Shown: positions 1 to 8,807, counted from the stretch's first letter. The stretch: 45,426 bases of DNA from Fibrobacter succinogenes (GCA_902799745.1 CADCBQ010000025.1:1-45426), one strand, 5' to 3'. Program-made: numbers and translations. The notes: generated by a model not told the origin, from the letters alone.

Positions 1-1
1 G

Positions 2-241
2 CTCCTCAACCGCTGGAACGTGGAATACGACGAAACGCAGTCCATCGGTAAGCGCTACCGCCGTCAGGACGAACTCGGCACGCCGTTCTGCGTGACCGTT
101 GACTTCGACACCGTGGGCGAGGGTGAATCCGATCCGGCAAAGCTCGGCTACGTGACGGTTCGCGAACGCGACTCCATGAAGCAGGAACTGGTGAAAATCG
201 ACGAACTCGAAGCTTACCTGTCCGCAAAACTCGGCTGCTAA
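2..241 (+). CDS. glyS: glycyl-tRNA synthetase, C-terminal fragment
   Basis: This is the last 79 codons of a gene that starts before the window; the frame is open from base 2. The protein has the end of the class II anticodon-binding domain of single-chain glycyl-tRNA synthetase: [25 protein letters not shown] is split here as [12 protein letters not shown] followed by [10 protein letters not shown], then a short basic C-terminus ending KLGC. The enzyme charges tRNA-Gly with glycine in the cytoplasm. The family match rests on the motif around [13 protein letters not shown], which is typical of the GRS1-type (dimeric) enzyme rather than the two-subunit GlyQ/GlyS form. It is followed by a strong hairpin terminator at 318-380, so it ends its transcription unit. 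Confidence 0.9.
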   Translation, partial: LLNRWNVEYDETQSIGKRYRRQDELGTPFCVTVDFDTVGEGESDPAKLGYVTVRERDSMKQELVKIDELEAYLSAKLGC

Positions 242-317
242 GTAGGTATGGGCGCGGGCTTACGCCCTTCTAGGTGTGAGCTCGCTCACGTTGCTCGCTA
301 CCTCACAAACTCATTCC

Positions 318-380
318 AAAAAAAGAATCCGGTTGCGGATACATCCGGTTGCGGATACATCCGCAACCGGATTCTTTTTT
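318..380 (+). terminator. glyS terminator with a duplicated 16-base arm
   Basis: Bases 318-340 pair with 359-380 (GAATCCGGTTGCGGAT against ATCCGCAACCGGATTC, flanked by A and T runs). The 16-base segment CCGGTTGCGGATACAT occurs twice in tandem (329-344 and 345-360), so the right arm can pair with either copy, giving a long stem with an 18-base loop or a short tight stem. The T run ends directly in the -10-like box of the next gene. Confidence 0.85.
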
Positions 381-385
381 ATATT
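380..385 (+). promoter_or_regulatory. -10-like box TATATT, 7 bases before ATG
   Basis: TATATT overlaps the last T of the preceding terminator and lies 7 bases before the ATG at 393. A start site at the usual distance would fall at or next to the ATG. No Shine-Dalgarno is visible. Confidence 0.4.
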
Positions 386-392
386 GTTTGTT

Positions 393-1193
393 ATGAAATC
401 TTTGTATAAAATATTGCTTTGTGCGCTGGTTTTGGGCGGGTGCTATAGCGATAAAGGGTACGAGCCCAAGACGGATTATTCGGGCAAGGATCCGATGTTC
501 CAAGCCTCGAATGAGGATAGATTGTCGACCTGTAACGAAAGGCTGGAAGGCACCGTTATTTACATGAATTCAACCGGGTTGCTTATGGCCTGTTCCGGTG
601 GAATTTGGGTCAAGACCGCTGAAGTGGGTGCCTATAATACCTCCTACAACTATCTTCCGGAATTCGATGCCGATGAGGAACGCAAGAACAACGCCTTGGG
701 AGGCAACTTGCCTGCTCCCGTGTACGATCAGTATGTCGACACGCGAGATGGTCACCGCTACAAGATTGTAAAAATTGATGGGGAGTGGTGGTTTGCCGAA
801 AATCTCGATTACGAGGTGGGCGAATCGGAACACTTTGAAGATCAATATTGCGGCGATTTGTGTGGCGTCGCCTATTACTATGACGATGTCAAGAATGCCT
901 GCCCCAGGGGATTCCACTTGTCCACGAAAAGTGAATGGGAAGACTTGATTGACTATGTGGGGGGAGAGCAATTTGCTGCAGTCGCCTTGAAGGACGATAG
1001 CGGTGTTTGGTATGGCGAAGCCCGCAATACCGTTGGCTTTTCGGCGCTGCCCTGGGATGTTGACTACTACAGCGAGAATTGCTTCTGGTCTGCTACGGAC
1101 AATGTCCTTTTTGATATTAGTGGCTATGAAGTGGAAATGGGTTCCAATGTGGCGACCCAGAGAAAGTGCGCTGTGCGCTGTGTGGGGGACTAG
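393..1193 (+). CDS. FISUMP-domain lipoprotein
   Basis: A 266-residue secreted lipoprotein. The start at 393 gives a short hydrophobic leader and lipobox ending LGGC (Cys17); the open frame extends upstream to 276 but that part would run through the terminator. The C-terminal half carries the Fibrobacter succinogenes major paralogous domain (FISUMP): DTRDGHRYKIVKI, then GEWWFAENL, CPRGFHLSTKSEWEDL, and the closing CAVRCV. The domain is found in large paralogous families in Fibrobacter and some Bacteroidetes; its molecular role is unknown, and a surface role is inferred from the leader. The gene begins an apparent operon: only 2 bases separate its stop from the next start, and two outer-membrane-type genes follow. 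Confidence 0.85.
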   Translation: MKSLYKILLCALVLGGCYSDKGYEPKTDYSGKDPMFQASNEDRLSTCNERLEGTVIYMNSTGLLMACSGGIWVKTAEVGAYNTSYNYLPEFDADEERKNNALGGNLPAPVYDQYVDTRDGHRYKIVKIDGEWWFAENLDYEVGESEHFEDQYCGDLCGVAYYYDDVKNACPRGFHLSTKSEWEDLIDYVGGEQFAAVALKDDSGVWYGEARNTVGFSALPWDVDYYSENCFWSATDNVLFDISGYEVEMGSNVATQRKCAVRCVGD

Positions 1194-1195
1194 GA

Positions 1196-1648
1196 ATGTT
1201 TAGGGTTTTAATTTTATTGGGGCTTGTGCTGCTTAGTGCCTGCAGCTTTAATGCGAAGGTCATGAATACGGGGGACACGAAGGTGACCCCACTCGACGCT
1301 AGAACGCCGGTTTCGTTCGTGCTTGCTCAAGAGGTTCCTGTCGTGCCTGAAGACGCTATTTATCGCGGTACGTTTGAAACGTCCTCGAACGATGCCTGCA
1401 CTATCGACAAGATGATCGATGTTACCCTTGAAAAGGCACGCCATGCAGGGGCAAATCTTGTTTTTGCGAAGCGCATCAAGGAAGTCTATGTTCCCGGTAC
1501 GACGACTTATATCGGCGGTGTCGCAGGCGCGATGGTATCGACTTCCGGTAGACATTGCGTAACGATTCTTGCGGATTTCTATTTCGCCGAAACTCCCGCT
1601 CAGGCAAAACATGAACGCGAAGGTCAGGAGGCAAAATGGAAAAATTAG
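1196..1648 (+). CDS. small lipoprotein, function unknown
   Basis: A 150-residue protein with leader and lipobox LLSAC (Cys16), so it is probably anchored in the envelope. ATG at 1196 is chosen because it gives the intact leader; the frame is open further upstream inside the previous gene. The mature part has a stretch ending EKARHAGANLVFAKRI, a pattern seen in several small envelope lipoproteins (an alanine-rich helix followed by GAN and a strand), but this is not enough for a family call. Two cysteines (in DACTID and RHCVTI) could form a disulfide. It starts 2 bases after the FISUMP gene and overlaps the next gene by 13 bases, so the genes are surely co-transcribed. Confidence 0.75.
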   Translation: MFRVLILLGLVLLSACSFNAKVMNTGDTKVTPLDARTPVSFVLAQEVPVVPEDAIYRGTFETSSNDACTIDKMIDVTLEKARHAGANLVFAKRIKEVYVPGTTTYIGGVAGAMVSTSGRHCVTILADFYFAETPAQAKHEREGQEAKWKN

Positions 1649-2988
1649 CCTTGATTCTTGTTTTGGCGTTAGGCGCTTTAGGCTTTGCCGGCGAGTTTGA
1701 CGATTTCGAAAAGTCGCTGATGACGCCGCAGGCTTCCAACGACGGTTCTTCGAATAACGAATCTTCTGACAATTCGACGGAAGCCTTTGAACAGAGCTTG
1801 ATGACTACTGGCGACAGTGAAATGGAACCGGTTTACAAGCTGCGCGAAACGCTCCTTGAAAATATCAAGAAGAGGGATACCGCCCAGGTCAGCAAGAATA
1901 TCAGCGAACTGGAAAGCATGCAGACCAAGCAATGCTTGCCGATCGTGGATCTTGAAAAGAAGATGATTTACCTGGACCTGAAAATGTATCGCAGGCTTAT
2001 TCCGCACATGGTTCACGAATACAGGGCCGCGTACGATACGCTCGAAGTGGATCCGGGTTACAAGTTCCCCGATGACGATGGCTTGCACATTTATATTGCC
2101 CAAAGGTTGCAGGAACTGGATACGAGCAGAACTCTCTACGCCCAGTATTCTCAAAGCGTCGAAAAAGCGTGGCTTACCGAAGAAGAAAAACGCGAACTCG
2201 AAGTGTTGATGCAGCTGGATGGGGCTTATAAAGACGAAAAGGCTCCTGAAAATATGCTTCAGCTTGTCAAAAATTTCGTAGACAAGTATCCGAACAACCC
2301 CGATGTTCCGTGGATTAAAAAATCGGTGCTTCCGCCTTTGGAACACATGAACGTTTGGGACATGTATTTCGAGGACCGTGCCAAGAATAAGGACAAGGTC
2401 ATCGAAAGCAAGTATTATACGGGTGGTTTTGGCTTCAACCTGTACCTGCTCGGTGGCGGTACGGTCATAAGCGGTTACGACGACCTGTATCGTAAAGATG
2501 TCCTTGAACCAGAGGTGAATTATATCCATCTCGATTTCTACTTGCAGATTAGCCGATTCGTTCTTTCTCTCGGGTACTACAATTCTGGAATTGAAGGCAT
2601 TGATACCGATGATTTGACCGTGGGATTTGTCGTTTATGACAGCCGCCATTTAAAGGTTCGCCCCTTCCTGGGCATTAGTTTCCCCTTTAGCAGCTTTACC
2701 GTCAAGGATTATTTCTGCTTGGGAACTGAAAAAGAATATGGTTCCGGAAGTATGTATGGTAAGGGTGCCGAACTGGATGAATCATTCGAAAATGGCGGAT
2801 GGGTATTTGGCGTAAGCGTCGATTACAAATTCGCGACGACCTACTTCTTGGCTTCGGATTCGGCCCTCACGTCTTTTGCCCTGACCAGCCGCTTTGGCGT
2901 GTCGACGATTGATTTGGAAGGCAATCTTGTCAAGGGTAATGGCTACATGGCCTTCTTTAGCCTGGGCCTTGGAATTTATCTCTGGTAA
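1636..2988 (+). CDS. outer-membrane-type protein, paralogue A
   Basis: A 450-residue exported protein. The start at 1636 has a clear ribosome site (AGGAGG) and a signal peptide ending near FAG. The N-terminal half (about residues 25-240) is mostly helical with charged, TPR-like character. The C-terminal half begins at KYYTGGFGFNLYL and consists of alternating strands ending in GLGIYLW, the terminal aromatic typical of outer-membrane beta-barrels. It has the same architecture as the next gene, with the shared marks KYYTGG and the GLG-x-LW ending, so the two arose by duplication. I do not recognise a named family. Role in the outer membrane is inferred; the ligand or partner is unknown. Confidence 0.8.
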   Translation: MEKLALILVLALGALGFAGEFDDFEKSLMTPQASNDGSSNNESSDNSTEAFEQSLMTTGDSEMEPVYKLRETLLENIKKRDTAQVSKNISELESMQTKQCLPIVDLEKKMIYLDLKMYRRLIPHMVHEYRAAYDTLEVDPGYKFPDDDGLHIYIAQRLQELDTSRTLYAQYSQSVEKAWLTEEEKRELEVLMQLDGAYKDEKAPENMLQLVKNFVDKYPNNPDVPWIKKSVLPPLEHMNVWDMYFEDRAKNKDKVIESKYYTGGFGFNLYLLGGGTVISGYDDLYRKDVLEPEVNYIHLDFYLQISRFVLSLGYYNSGIEGIDTDDLTVGFVVYDSRHLKVRPFLGISFPFSSFTVKDYFCLGTEKEYGSGSMYGKGAELDESFENGGWVFGVSVDYKFATTYFLASDSALTSFALTSRFGVSTIDLEGNLVKGNGYMAFFSLGLGIYLW

Positions 2989-2991
2989 GGT

Positions 2992-4218
2992 ATGAAAAAG
3001 TTCTTGATTTTGTTTGTCGCTTTGTGGACGGAGCTTGCTTTTGCTCAGGAACCTTCGGAGGATTCCGTTGAATCGACTGCCTCGGAGAGTGCAGTTGCAA
3101 CAAATTCGGTTTCCAAGAAGGAACTGTTCTCCAGGGCGCGCGACGCGTTGAAGACTTCTCTTGAAACGGGAAACAAGGATCGTGCATCGCAGGCGCTTGC
3201 CTATCTGCAGAAGAATTTGAGTGAGGGCGCTCCGTTAATCCGTTTCGAAGAATACCTGATCAATATGGAAATCGGCGATTATGAGAACGGTATTGCGATC
3301 TACGCGGACTTGCGTCGCGAAGTGCTTGACCGAGACTACAAGCCGAAACGTGATTTGCGAATCCAGGTAGAAGACCCGCTGGCGGTGTATTTGCGCCGAG
3401 ATCTTTCGAATTTTTCTCGAGTGAAGGCGGATTCCCTGTATGCGCGAGTTGAAAATTCCGATATCAAGGTAGAAACGAAAAAGCTTTACAAGGCGATGCT
3501 TTATTCTGAAATCGTCTTTCAGGATACCTCTATGGCAGAGGCGTTTGTCCGGGCTGCAAAGGATTATGCGATGTACCATCCGACCTCTCCTTATGCAGAT
3601 GTTTTCACCAAACAGACGATTCCTTATGTCGAATCTTTTTTGAAACCGTTGCGCGAATTTAGAGACGATCCGCTCGCTCATAAGTATTATACGGGTGGCC
3701 TTGGCGCCCATGTGTATACTTGGACCGGCTTTATGACTGGCGATGTCGCGGATGTTGCTGACGTCGAAATGGGCACGCCCTTTATGGCAGATGTAACGAT
3801 GCGTATTTGGCGTATCAGCTTGAATGCGTTCTTGGCGTGGGGCATGATTACCAAACCCCAGTATTATAATGTAGATACCTATTGGGATGAATCGGAAGAT
3901 GAATCGGTTGGTTTTACACTCGGATTTACGGCCCTTGATTCAAGGTATTTGCGCATAGAACCGTTTTTGGGCTTTGGCGCTTCTTACTTTATGGATGCTG
4001 AATTGGCTTCGGATGATTTTGTGCTGGGATGCAATGCGGATTTCCGCTTTTGGGCGGCAAAGCCGGTGCGTATGGGAGCGCTTTCTGTTGCGCTTGATTT
4101 GCGTTTGAAATATATGTTGCAGCTTGGAACATTTTCTGATTATAACTTGACTGACGAAAGCGATTGGTCTGCAAACCGCCACACCTTCGCTATCGGCCTT
4201 GGCGTAGAACTCTGGTAA
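2992..4218 (+). CDS. outer-membrane-type protein, paralogue B
   Basis: A 408-residue exported protein, second of a duplicated pair. Signal peptide at residues 1-18 (ending FAQ), a helical region with repeated charged segments up to about residue 225, then HKYYTGGLGAHVYT and a strand-rich C-terminal half ending FAIGLGVELW. The final Trp and alternating strands suggest a small beta-barrel in the outer membrane. It starts 3 bases after the stop of paralogue A and is followed by a bidirectional terminator at 4237-4262, so it closes the operon that begins at 393. Overall identity to paralogue A is low outside the conserved marks, so the duplication is old. Function unknown. Confidence 0.8.
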   Translation: MKKFLILFVALWTELAFAQEPSEDSVESTASESAVATNSVSKKELFSRARDALKTSLETGNKDRASQALAYLQKNLSEGAPLIRFEEYLINMEIGDYENGIAIYADLRREVLDRDYKPKRDLRIQVEDPLAVYLRRDLSNFSRVKADSLYARVENSDIKVETKKLYKAMLYSEIVFQDTSMAEAFVRAAKDYAMYHPTSPYADVFTKQTIPYVESFLKPLREFRDDPLAHKYYTGGLGAHVYTWTGFMTGDVADVADVEMGTPFMADVTMRIWRISLNAFLAWGMITKPQYYNVDTYWDESEDESVGFTLGFTALDSRYLRIEPFLGFGASYFMDAELASDDFVLGCNADFRFWAAKPVRMGALSVALDLRLKYMLQLGTFSDYNLTDESDWSANRHTFAIGLGVELW

Positions 4219-4236
4219 AAAACAATATGCCAATGA

Positions 4237-4262
4237 AAAAGCCTCTCGTTCGAGAGGCTTTT
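4237..4262. terminator. bidirectional terminator
   Basis: A perfect palindrome: AAAAGCCTCTCG, loop TT, CGAGAGGCTTTT. It lies between two convergent genes (the outer-membrane pair on plus, argH on minus) and has an A run and a T run, so it can stop transcription from both sides. Confidence 0.9.
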
Positions 4263-4290
4263 CTAATTGCTAAAGAGGCGAGTCTGAAGA

Positions 4291-5715
4291 CTACTTCTTG
4301 AATTTCTTCAAGATGGCTTCGGCCTTGCTGAACTGCTGCTTCACGGACTTGGGACCGGTACCGCCTTCGATGTTGCGGCGGGACACGCTGTATTCGAACG
4401 TGAGCGTCTTCTTCATCTGCTTCACATTCGGGACACCGGCGCTGGCCCAGGCCTCGTCGCTGAGGTCCGTGAATTCGAGGCCCTGGCGGGCGGCTTCGCC
4501 GACCAGGCTACCGACCACGTGGTGGGCATCGCGGAACGGCACGCCGGATTCGACCAGCAAGTCAGCGAGGTCGGTAGCCAGCAGCGCCGGCAGCATCTTC
4601 GCGTGCATCTTGTCGAAATTGAAACGTGCGCTTTCCAAAGCTTCCTTCATCACGCGGAGAATTACCTTCACGTTATGGACGGAGTCGAATACCGGTTCCT
4701 TGTCTTCTTGCAGGTCGCGGCTGTAGCTGAGCGGGGCACCCTTCACCAAAGTGTAGAGGGCGCTGAAGTTGCCGAGCATGCGGCCGGACTTTCCGCGGAT
4801 AAGTTCCATGGAGTCGGGGTTCTTCTTCTGCGGCATCATGGAGGATCCGCTGGAGAAGGCGTCGTGTAAGGTGAGGTAGCCGAATTCACTGGTGCTCCAG
4901 TTCACAAAGTCTTCGGCGTAGCGGCTCATCGTATTAGCGATGATGGCGAGGTCGGCTTCGAATTCCAGCATCATGTCGCGATGGCTCACGGCGTCGATGC
5001 TGTTCGGGCTAACACCGTTAAAACCGAGTTCCTTCGCAACGAGGGCGCGGTGGTAAGGGAAGGCGGAACCGGCCATGGCACCGCTACCCAGCGGGAGTTC
5101 GCTGTGCAGTTCCAAGAAGTTGTCGATGCGCTTCACGTCGCGGCTCACGGCAAAGAACATGCTCATCAGGTAATGGCTGAAGTAAATCGGCTGTGCCTGC
5201 TGCAGGTGCGTGTAGCCCGGCATCATCTTGCCGAAGTATTTCTTGGCGAGGTCGAGAACCGTTTCCATCAAAGAAACTTCGAGGGCGCGGATTTCGGCGG
5301 CGCGGTGGCGCATGTAAAGCTTGAAGTCCGTGCAGACCTGGTCGTTACGGCTGCGGCCCGTGTGAATCTTCTTGCCGAGGGCACCGATGCGTTCGGTGAG
5401 CACGCGTTCGACGGCCATGTGGATATCTTCGTCAGATTCCTGCCACAGGTTCTTGCCGGCCTTGTAGTCCTTGAGGATGCTGGCCAGGCCATCGCAAATC
5501 TTCTTGTAGTCGGCCTTGCTGAGCACGCCGGATTCCACCAGGCCCTTGCCGTGGCCGATGCTGCCTTCGATGTCTTCTTCGATAAGTTCGGCGTCGAATT
5601 GCAGGCTGAAGCTCAGGTCCACCATGCTCTGCGCCATGCCACTTGCGAAGCGGCCGGTCCACATGTTGGTCTGGGTGCCTTTCTTTTCAGTTTTCTTTGC
5701 AGTTGTCTTAGCCAT
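4291..5715 (-). CDS. argH: argininosuccinate lyase
   Basis: A 474-residue cytoplasmic enzyme that splits argininosuccinate into arginine and fumarate, the last step of arginine synthesis. The family signature is present as GSSMMPQKKNPD; TGRSRNDQV and the region HLQQAQPI are the other conserved blocks of the fumarase/aspartase superfamily. The frame is open 18 codons further upstream, but the start at 5715 is preceded by GAGG at a good distance and opens with a Lys-rich leader before WTGRFASG, the usual beginning of ArgH. Upstream on the minus strand lies a TATATT box about 30 bases before the start. No other arginine gene is nearby. Confidence 0.96.
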   Translation of the reverse strand: MAKTTAKKTEKKGTQTNMWTGRFASGMAQSMVDLSFSLQFDAELIEEDIEGSIGHGKGLVESGVLSKADYKKICDGLASILKDYKAGKNLWQESDEDIHMAVERVLTERIGALGKKIHTGRSRNDQVCTDFKLYMRHRAAEIRALEVSLMETVLDLAKKYFGKMMPGYTHLQQAQPIYFSHYLMSMFFAVSRDVKRIDNFLELHSELPLGSGAMAGSAFPYHRALVAKELGFNGVSPNSIDAVSHRDMMLEFEADLAIIANTMSRYAEDFVNWSTSEFGYLTLHDAFSSGSSMMPQKKNPDSMELIRGKSGRMLGNFSALYTLVKGAPLSYSRDLQEDKEPVFDSVHNVKVILRVMKEALESARFNFDKMHAKMLPALLATDLADLLVESGVPFRDAHHVVGSLVGEAARQGLEFTDLSDEAWASAGVPNVKQMKKTLTFEYSVSRRNIEGGTGPKSVKQQFSKAEAILKKFKK

Positions 5716-5789
5716 TATAAAATCCTCGTTTTTTCGCGTGCAAATATAAAATTTTCTAAGCTCAACCAACTAAGCTCTAAGTTCTGTTT

Positions 5790-7277
5790 CTACATCAAAG
5801 CGTACTTGAGCAAGAATATCACGGTGAGCACAATCATGACCCAGTGTACATTCTTGATCTTGCCGGTGAGAGCGTTTATCAAGGTGTAAGAAATCACGCC
5901 GAACATGATGCCGTCCGAAATGGAATAGGTGAGCGGCATGGCAATCATGCAGATAAAGGCGGGAATCGATTCTCTCGGGTTTGTCCAGTCAATTTTGGCG
6001 ATGGAGGTCATCATGAAGTAGGCGACCATGATGAGCGCGGGGGCTGTTGCAAAGCCCGGAATCGCCATGAAGACGGGGGCAAAAAGGAGCGAAAGCAAGA
6101 AGAATAGAGCGACCGAGACGGCGGTGAGGCCTGTCTTTCCGCCGTAGGCGACACCGGCTGCGCTTTCTACGTAGGTAGTCGTGGTCGAGGTTCCGCAGAT
6201 GGCTCCGATTGAGGTGGCGATAGCATCACAACTGAGCGCTTGAGAAATGCGGGGGAGCTTGCCGTCTTCTTTCAGGAATCCGCCTCGGAACGAAACGCCA
6301 ATCAGGGTGCCCAGCGTATCGAATAGGTCTACAAAGAAGAAAGCGAAAATCACGACAAAGAAATCGAGTGACTTGAAGAGCGAAAATCCTTGGCCGACAA
6401 TCGCATCGCCTTGGGTGAGCGTCCAGGATTCCGGATGGGAAAGCGCACCGCAGGTGATTCCGAATTCGCGGAAGGAACGATCCAAAGTCTGCAGGTAATC
6501 GCCGAACTGCGGAATTACGGAATGGAATCCGGCTTCCGGGTTCGGAACGTAGATTCCAACAAATTCGGTGACAATGCCGAGCAGCCAAGTTGCAAAAATC
6601 CCCAGCAGAATGGCTCCGCGGATCCCCTTGATCAAGAATGCCGAGGTAATGATAATGCCCAATAGGGTAAGAATCGCCCAGATGCCGCTCGTGTGCATGT
6701 CGACCATGTGGAAGTTGATGAGGCTTACGATGGTGGAATTGTTGGCGACGACGATTTTACCGCCCTGCAAGGCGATAAAGGCAATGAATATGCCGATGCC
6801 GACTGCAGCGCCCGATTTGAGCGAAATGGGAATGCTGTTAAAGATTTTTTCGCGGACAGAAACGATTGAAAGGATTAAGAACAAAATGCCTTCGATAAAG
6901 ACGGCGAGCAAGGCGAATTGCCAGCTGTAGCCCATGCTCAGCACCACGGTGTAGGCAAAGAAGGCGTTTATGCCAAGGCCAGGGGCAAGCGCAAAGGGGT
7001 ATTTCGCGACAAAGCCCATGAGGGCAGAACCGACGGCGGCCGCGATGACGGTGGCGATGAAAACTCCTCCCTTGGGCATTCCTGCGGCCGAAAGGATTTC
7101 GGGGTTCACCGCCAGAATGTAGGCCATGGTCATGAAAGTCATGAGACCAGCCAGAATTTCGGTGTGGATGTTGGTCTGGTTGTCACTCAACTTGAAGAAC
7201 TTGTCAAGAAAGAAAAATTCTTTCTTGAGTTCACGACCGGCCTTGTACATGAATGTCTTTTTCTTGTTCTCTTGCAT
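5790..7277 (-). CDS. NCS2-family purine permease (AzgA/PbuG type)
   Basis: A 495-residue membrane protein with about 12-14 hydrophobic segments. It matches the AzgA/PbuG branch of nucleobase transporters: EILAGLMTFMTMAYILAVNP near residue 42, APGLGINAFFAY, the FFFVDLFDTLGTLIG block, and SATSIGAICGTSTTTTYVESAAG-like spacing in the middle (positions about 6150-6240). These proton symporters carry adenine, hypanthine-type purines or guanine into the cell. The start at 7277 has a GAAGGG ribosome site. It lies 50 bases downstream of apt on the same strand, which fits purine salvage: the base taken up here can be converted to AMP by Apt. Which purine it prefers cannot be read from sequence. Confidence 0.92.
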   Translation of the reverse strand: MQENKKKTFMYKAGRELKKEFFFLDKFFKLSDNQTNIHTEILAGLMTFMTMAYILAVNPEILSAAGMPKGGVFIATVIAAAVGSALMGFVAKYPFALAPGLGINAFFAYTVVLSMGYSWQFALLAVFIEGILFLILSIVSVREKIFNSIPISLKSGAAVGIGIFIAFIALQGGKIVVANNSTIVSLINFHMVDMHTSGIWAILTLLGIIITSAFLIKGIRGAILLGIFATWLLGIVTEFVGIYVPNPEAGFHSVIPQFGDYLQTLDRSFREFGITCGALSHPESWTLTQGDAIVGQGFSLFKSLDFFVVIFAFFFVDLFDTLGTLIGVSFRGGFLKEDGKLPRISQALSCDAIATSIGAICGTSTTTTYVESAAGVAYGGKTGLTAVSVALFFLLSLLFAPVFMAIPGFATAPALIMVAYFMMTSIAKIDWTNPRESIPAFICMIAMPLTYSISDGIMFGVISYTLINALTGKIKNVHWVMIVLTVIFLLKYALM

Positions 7278-7299
7278 TTTCCCTTCTTCCTTGAAAAAA

Positions 7300-7327
7300 C
7301 TGTCTACTTCCTACAGTCTACTAACCA
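7300..7327. repeat. four degenerate heptads, pyrimidine-rich on plus
   Basis: Four 7-base units in register (CTGTCTA, CTTCCTA, CAGTCTA, CTAACCA) fill most of the gap between apt and the permease gene. The same grammar recurs at 30355 and 40514. Here the array is purine-rich in the sense of the flanking minus-strand genes and has no -10-like box beside it. Confidence 0.6.
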
Positions 7328-7852
7328 TTAGTGCCCCGGAAACTTGGTGAGCGTTTCGACCCGGTAATCCTTGAGTGCTTCGCGCCCGTGCAAGTCAAAA
7401 AGTTCAATCACAAACGCGAAAAGTTCCACTTTCCCTCCAAGCTTTTCGACGAGTGTGGCGGCTGCTTTCGCTGTCCCTCCAGTTGCAAGCAGGTCGTCGA
7501 CGATAAGCACACGCTGTCCCGGCTTTATGGCGTCCTTGTGGATTTCCATGGTCGCTTGGCCGTATTCCAGGTTGTAAGAGACTTCGACCGTTTCGCGGGG
7601 AAGCTTGCCCTTCTTGCGCACGGGTACGAACGGCTTATGAAAATGTTCGGCAACCGAGACGCCAAAGAGAAATCCACGAGCTTCCAGCCCGACAACGACA
7701 TCGAATTCGACTTTATCGAACATTTTGTAGAATGCTTCGAGCGTGAGCTTTAGACCGTCGGCGTCACTGAGAATCCCCGTGATATCGCGAAAGAGAATCC
7801 CCGGCTTCGGAAAATCCGGAACAGAGATAATGTAGTCTTCAATCTGTTTCAT
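7328..7852 (-). CDS. apt: adenine phosphoribosyltransferase
   Basis: A 174-residue cytoplasmic enzyme converting adenine and PRPP to AMP. It has the full length and order of the family: IPDFP-like start (VPDFPKPGILFRDIT), the EARGF block, KKGKLP, and the PRPP-binding motif VLIVDDLLATGGTA. It is the upstream neighbour of a purine permease, so uptake and salvage are probably linked. A TATATT box (complement at 7861-7866) lies 8 bases before its start within the 21-base gap after the radical SAM gene, so it may have its own promoter even though it looks like part of a run of minus-strand genes. Confidence 0.96.
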   Translation of the reverse strand: MKQIEDYIISVPDFPKPGILFRDITGILSDADGLKLTLEAFYKMFDKVEFDVVVGLEARGFLFGVSVAEHFHKPFVPVRKKGKLPRETVEVSYNLEYGQATMEIHKDAIKPGQRVLIVDDLLATGGTAKAAATLVEKLGGKVELFAFVIELFDLHGREALKDYRVETLTKFPGH

Positions 7853-7873
7853 TCTTTTTTAATATAAGAATTT

Positions 7874-8752
7874 CTAACCGAGCAGTTTTTCGACCGTGGC
7901 GATAATCTTGTCCCTTTCGCCGCACCAGTCGGGGGCAATGAGCATGTCGCTCGGGCTTTCGCCGCTGAATCGCTCGATGGCGGTATCGAATCCTATAATC
8001 TTGATCATTTCAGCCACCGCTTCGCAGTATTCTTCGAAGGTCAGGAGCTTGATTTCGCCGTTGGCGTAGTCCTGCGCCATGACAGTGCCTGCCACAATGT
8101 GCAGCGGGTGAATCTTGACCGCGGCGAGTTTCAGGTCGCGTACCACCTGGGCGGTGTGCTTGAAATCTTCCATGGTTTCGCCGGGGAGGCCCACGATGAC
8201 GTGCGTGGTCACAGTGAGTCCTGCCGCCTGGCAGCGCTTGACTGCGTCCGTGAATTCGGCGAGGGTATGCCTGCGGTTGATGGCGGCGAGCGTCAAATCG
8301 TTTGCGGTTTGCAGGCCGATTTCCACGATAATCGGTTTTTTGCGGTTAAGTTCCGCGAGGTAGGCGACCTTGTCTTCTTCGAGGCAGTCCGGGCGCGTGC
8401 CGATGGCAAGGCCCGCAATTTCCTTATGCTTGATAATCGGGTCGATGATTCCTTTCAGGTGTTCCAGCGGCGCGTGCGTATTCGTGTACGGCTGCAAGTA
8501 GGCCAAAATGCCTGCGTTCGGGTACTTTTCGCGGAGCCTCGGCACAAATTTGTCGAGCTGTTCCTGAATCGAGACCTTCGCCTGGTCAAATACGGGGCTA
8601 AAACTGCGGTTATTGCAGTAACTGCAACCCGAAAAACTCTTGGTGCCGTCCAGATTCGGGCAGCTCATGCCGCCATTCAGCGGGAGCTTGCGCACCTTCA
8701 GGTAATTCGGGAAAACCTTCAGCAGTAAGTCTCGGTAGGGAGTGTAATGCAT
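7874..8752 (-). CDS. radical SAM protein, TIGR01212/YhcC type
   Basis: A 292-residue radical SAM enzyme. The three cysteines for the 4Fe-4S cluster are Cys31, Cys43 and Cys46 in CPNLDGTKSFSGCSYC, a spacing (C-x11-C-x2-C) that is typical of the YhcC/TIGR01212 family and not of the common CxxxCxxC group. Other family marks are AYLQPYTNTHAPLE and IGTRPDCL, and LQTANDLTLAAINRRHT. The family is related to the Elp3-like radical SAM group; its substrate is not established to my knowledge. The start is preceded at 7 bases by TATATT on the minus strand. It faces away from the outer-membrane gene at 8816. Confidence 0.9.
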   Translation of the reverse strand: MHYTPYRDLLLKVFPNYLKVRKLPLNGGMSCPNLDGTKSFSGCSYCNNRSFSPVFDQAKVSIQEQLDKFVPRLREKYPNAGILAYLQPYTNTHAPLEHLKGIIDPIIKHKEIAGLAIGTRPDCLEEDKVAYLAELNRKKPIIVEIGLQTANDLTLAAINRRHTLAEFTDAVKRCQAAGLTVTTHVIVGLPGETMEDFKHTAQVVRDLKLAAVKIHPLHIVAGTVMAQDYANGEIKLLTFEEYCEAVAEMIKIIGFDTAIERFSGESPSDMLIAPDWCGERDKIIATVEKLLG

Positions 8753-8801
8753 ATGTCATAATATAGCATTTAATGAAACCAAGCCGAATGTAAATATTAA
8801 T

Positions 8802-8807
8802 TATATT
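8802..8807 (+). promoter_or_regulatory. -10-like box TATATT, 8 bases before ATG
   Basis: TATATT lies 8 bases before the ATG at 8816, with no Shine-Dalgarno between. In the same 63-base divergent gap a second box on the minus strand (complement 8760-8765) lies 7 bases before the radical SAM start. Confidence 0.4.

Noticed and set aside
7278..7327. Possible purine riboswitch before the permease gene
   Set aside because: The 50-base gap is mostly the heptad array and cannot hold the three-stem purine aptamer.
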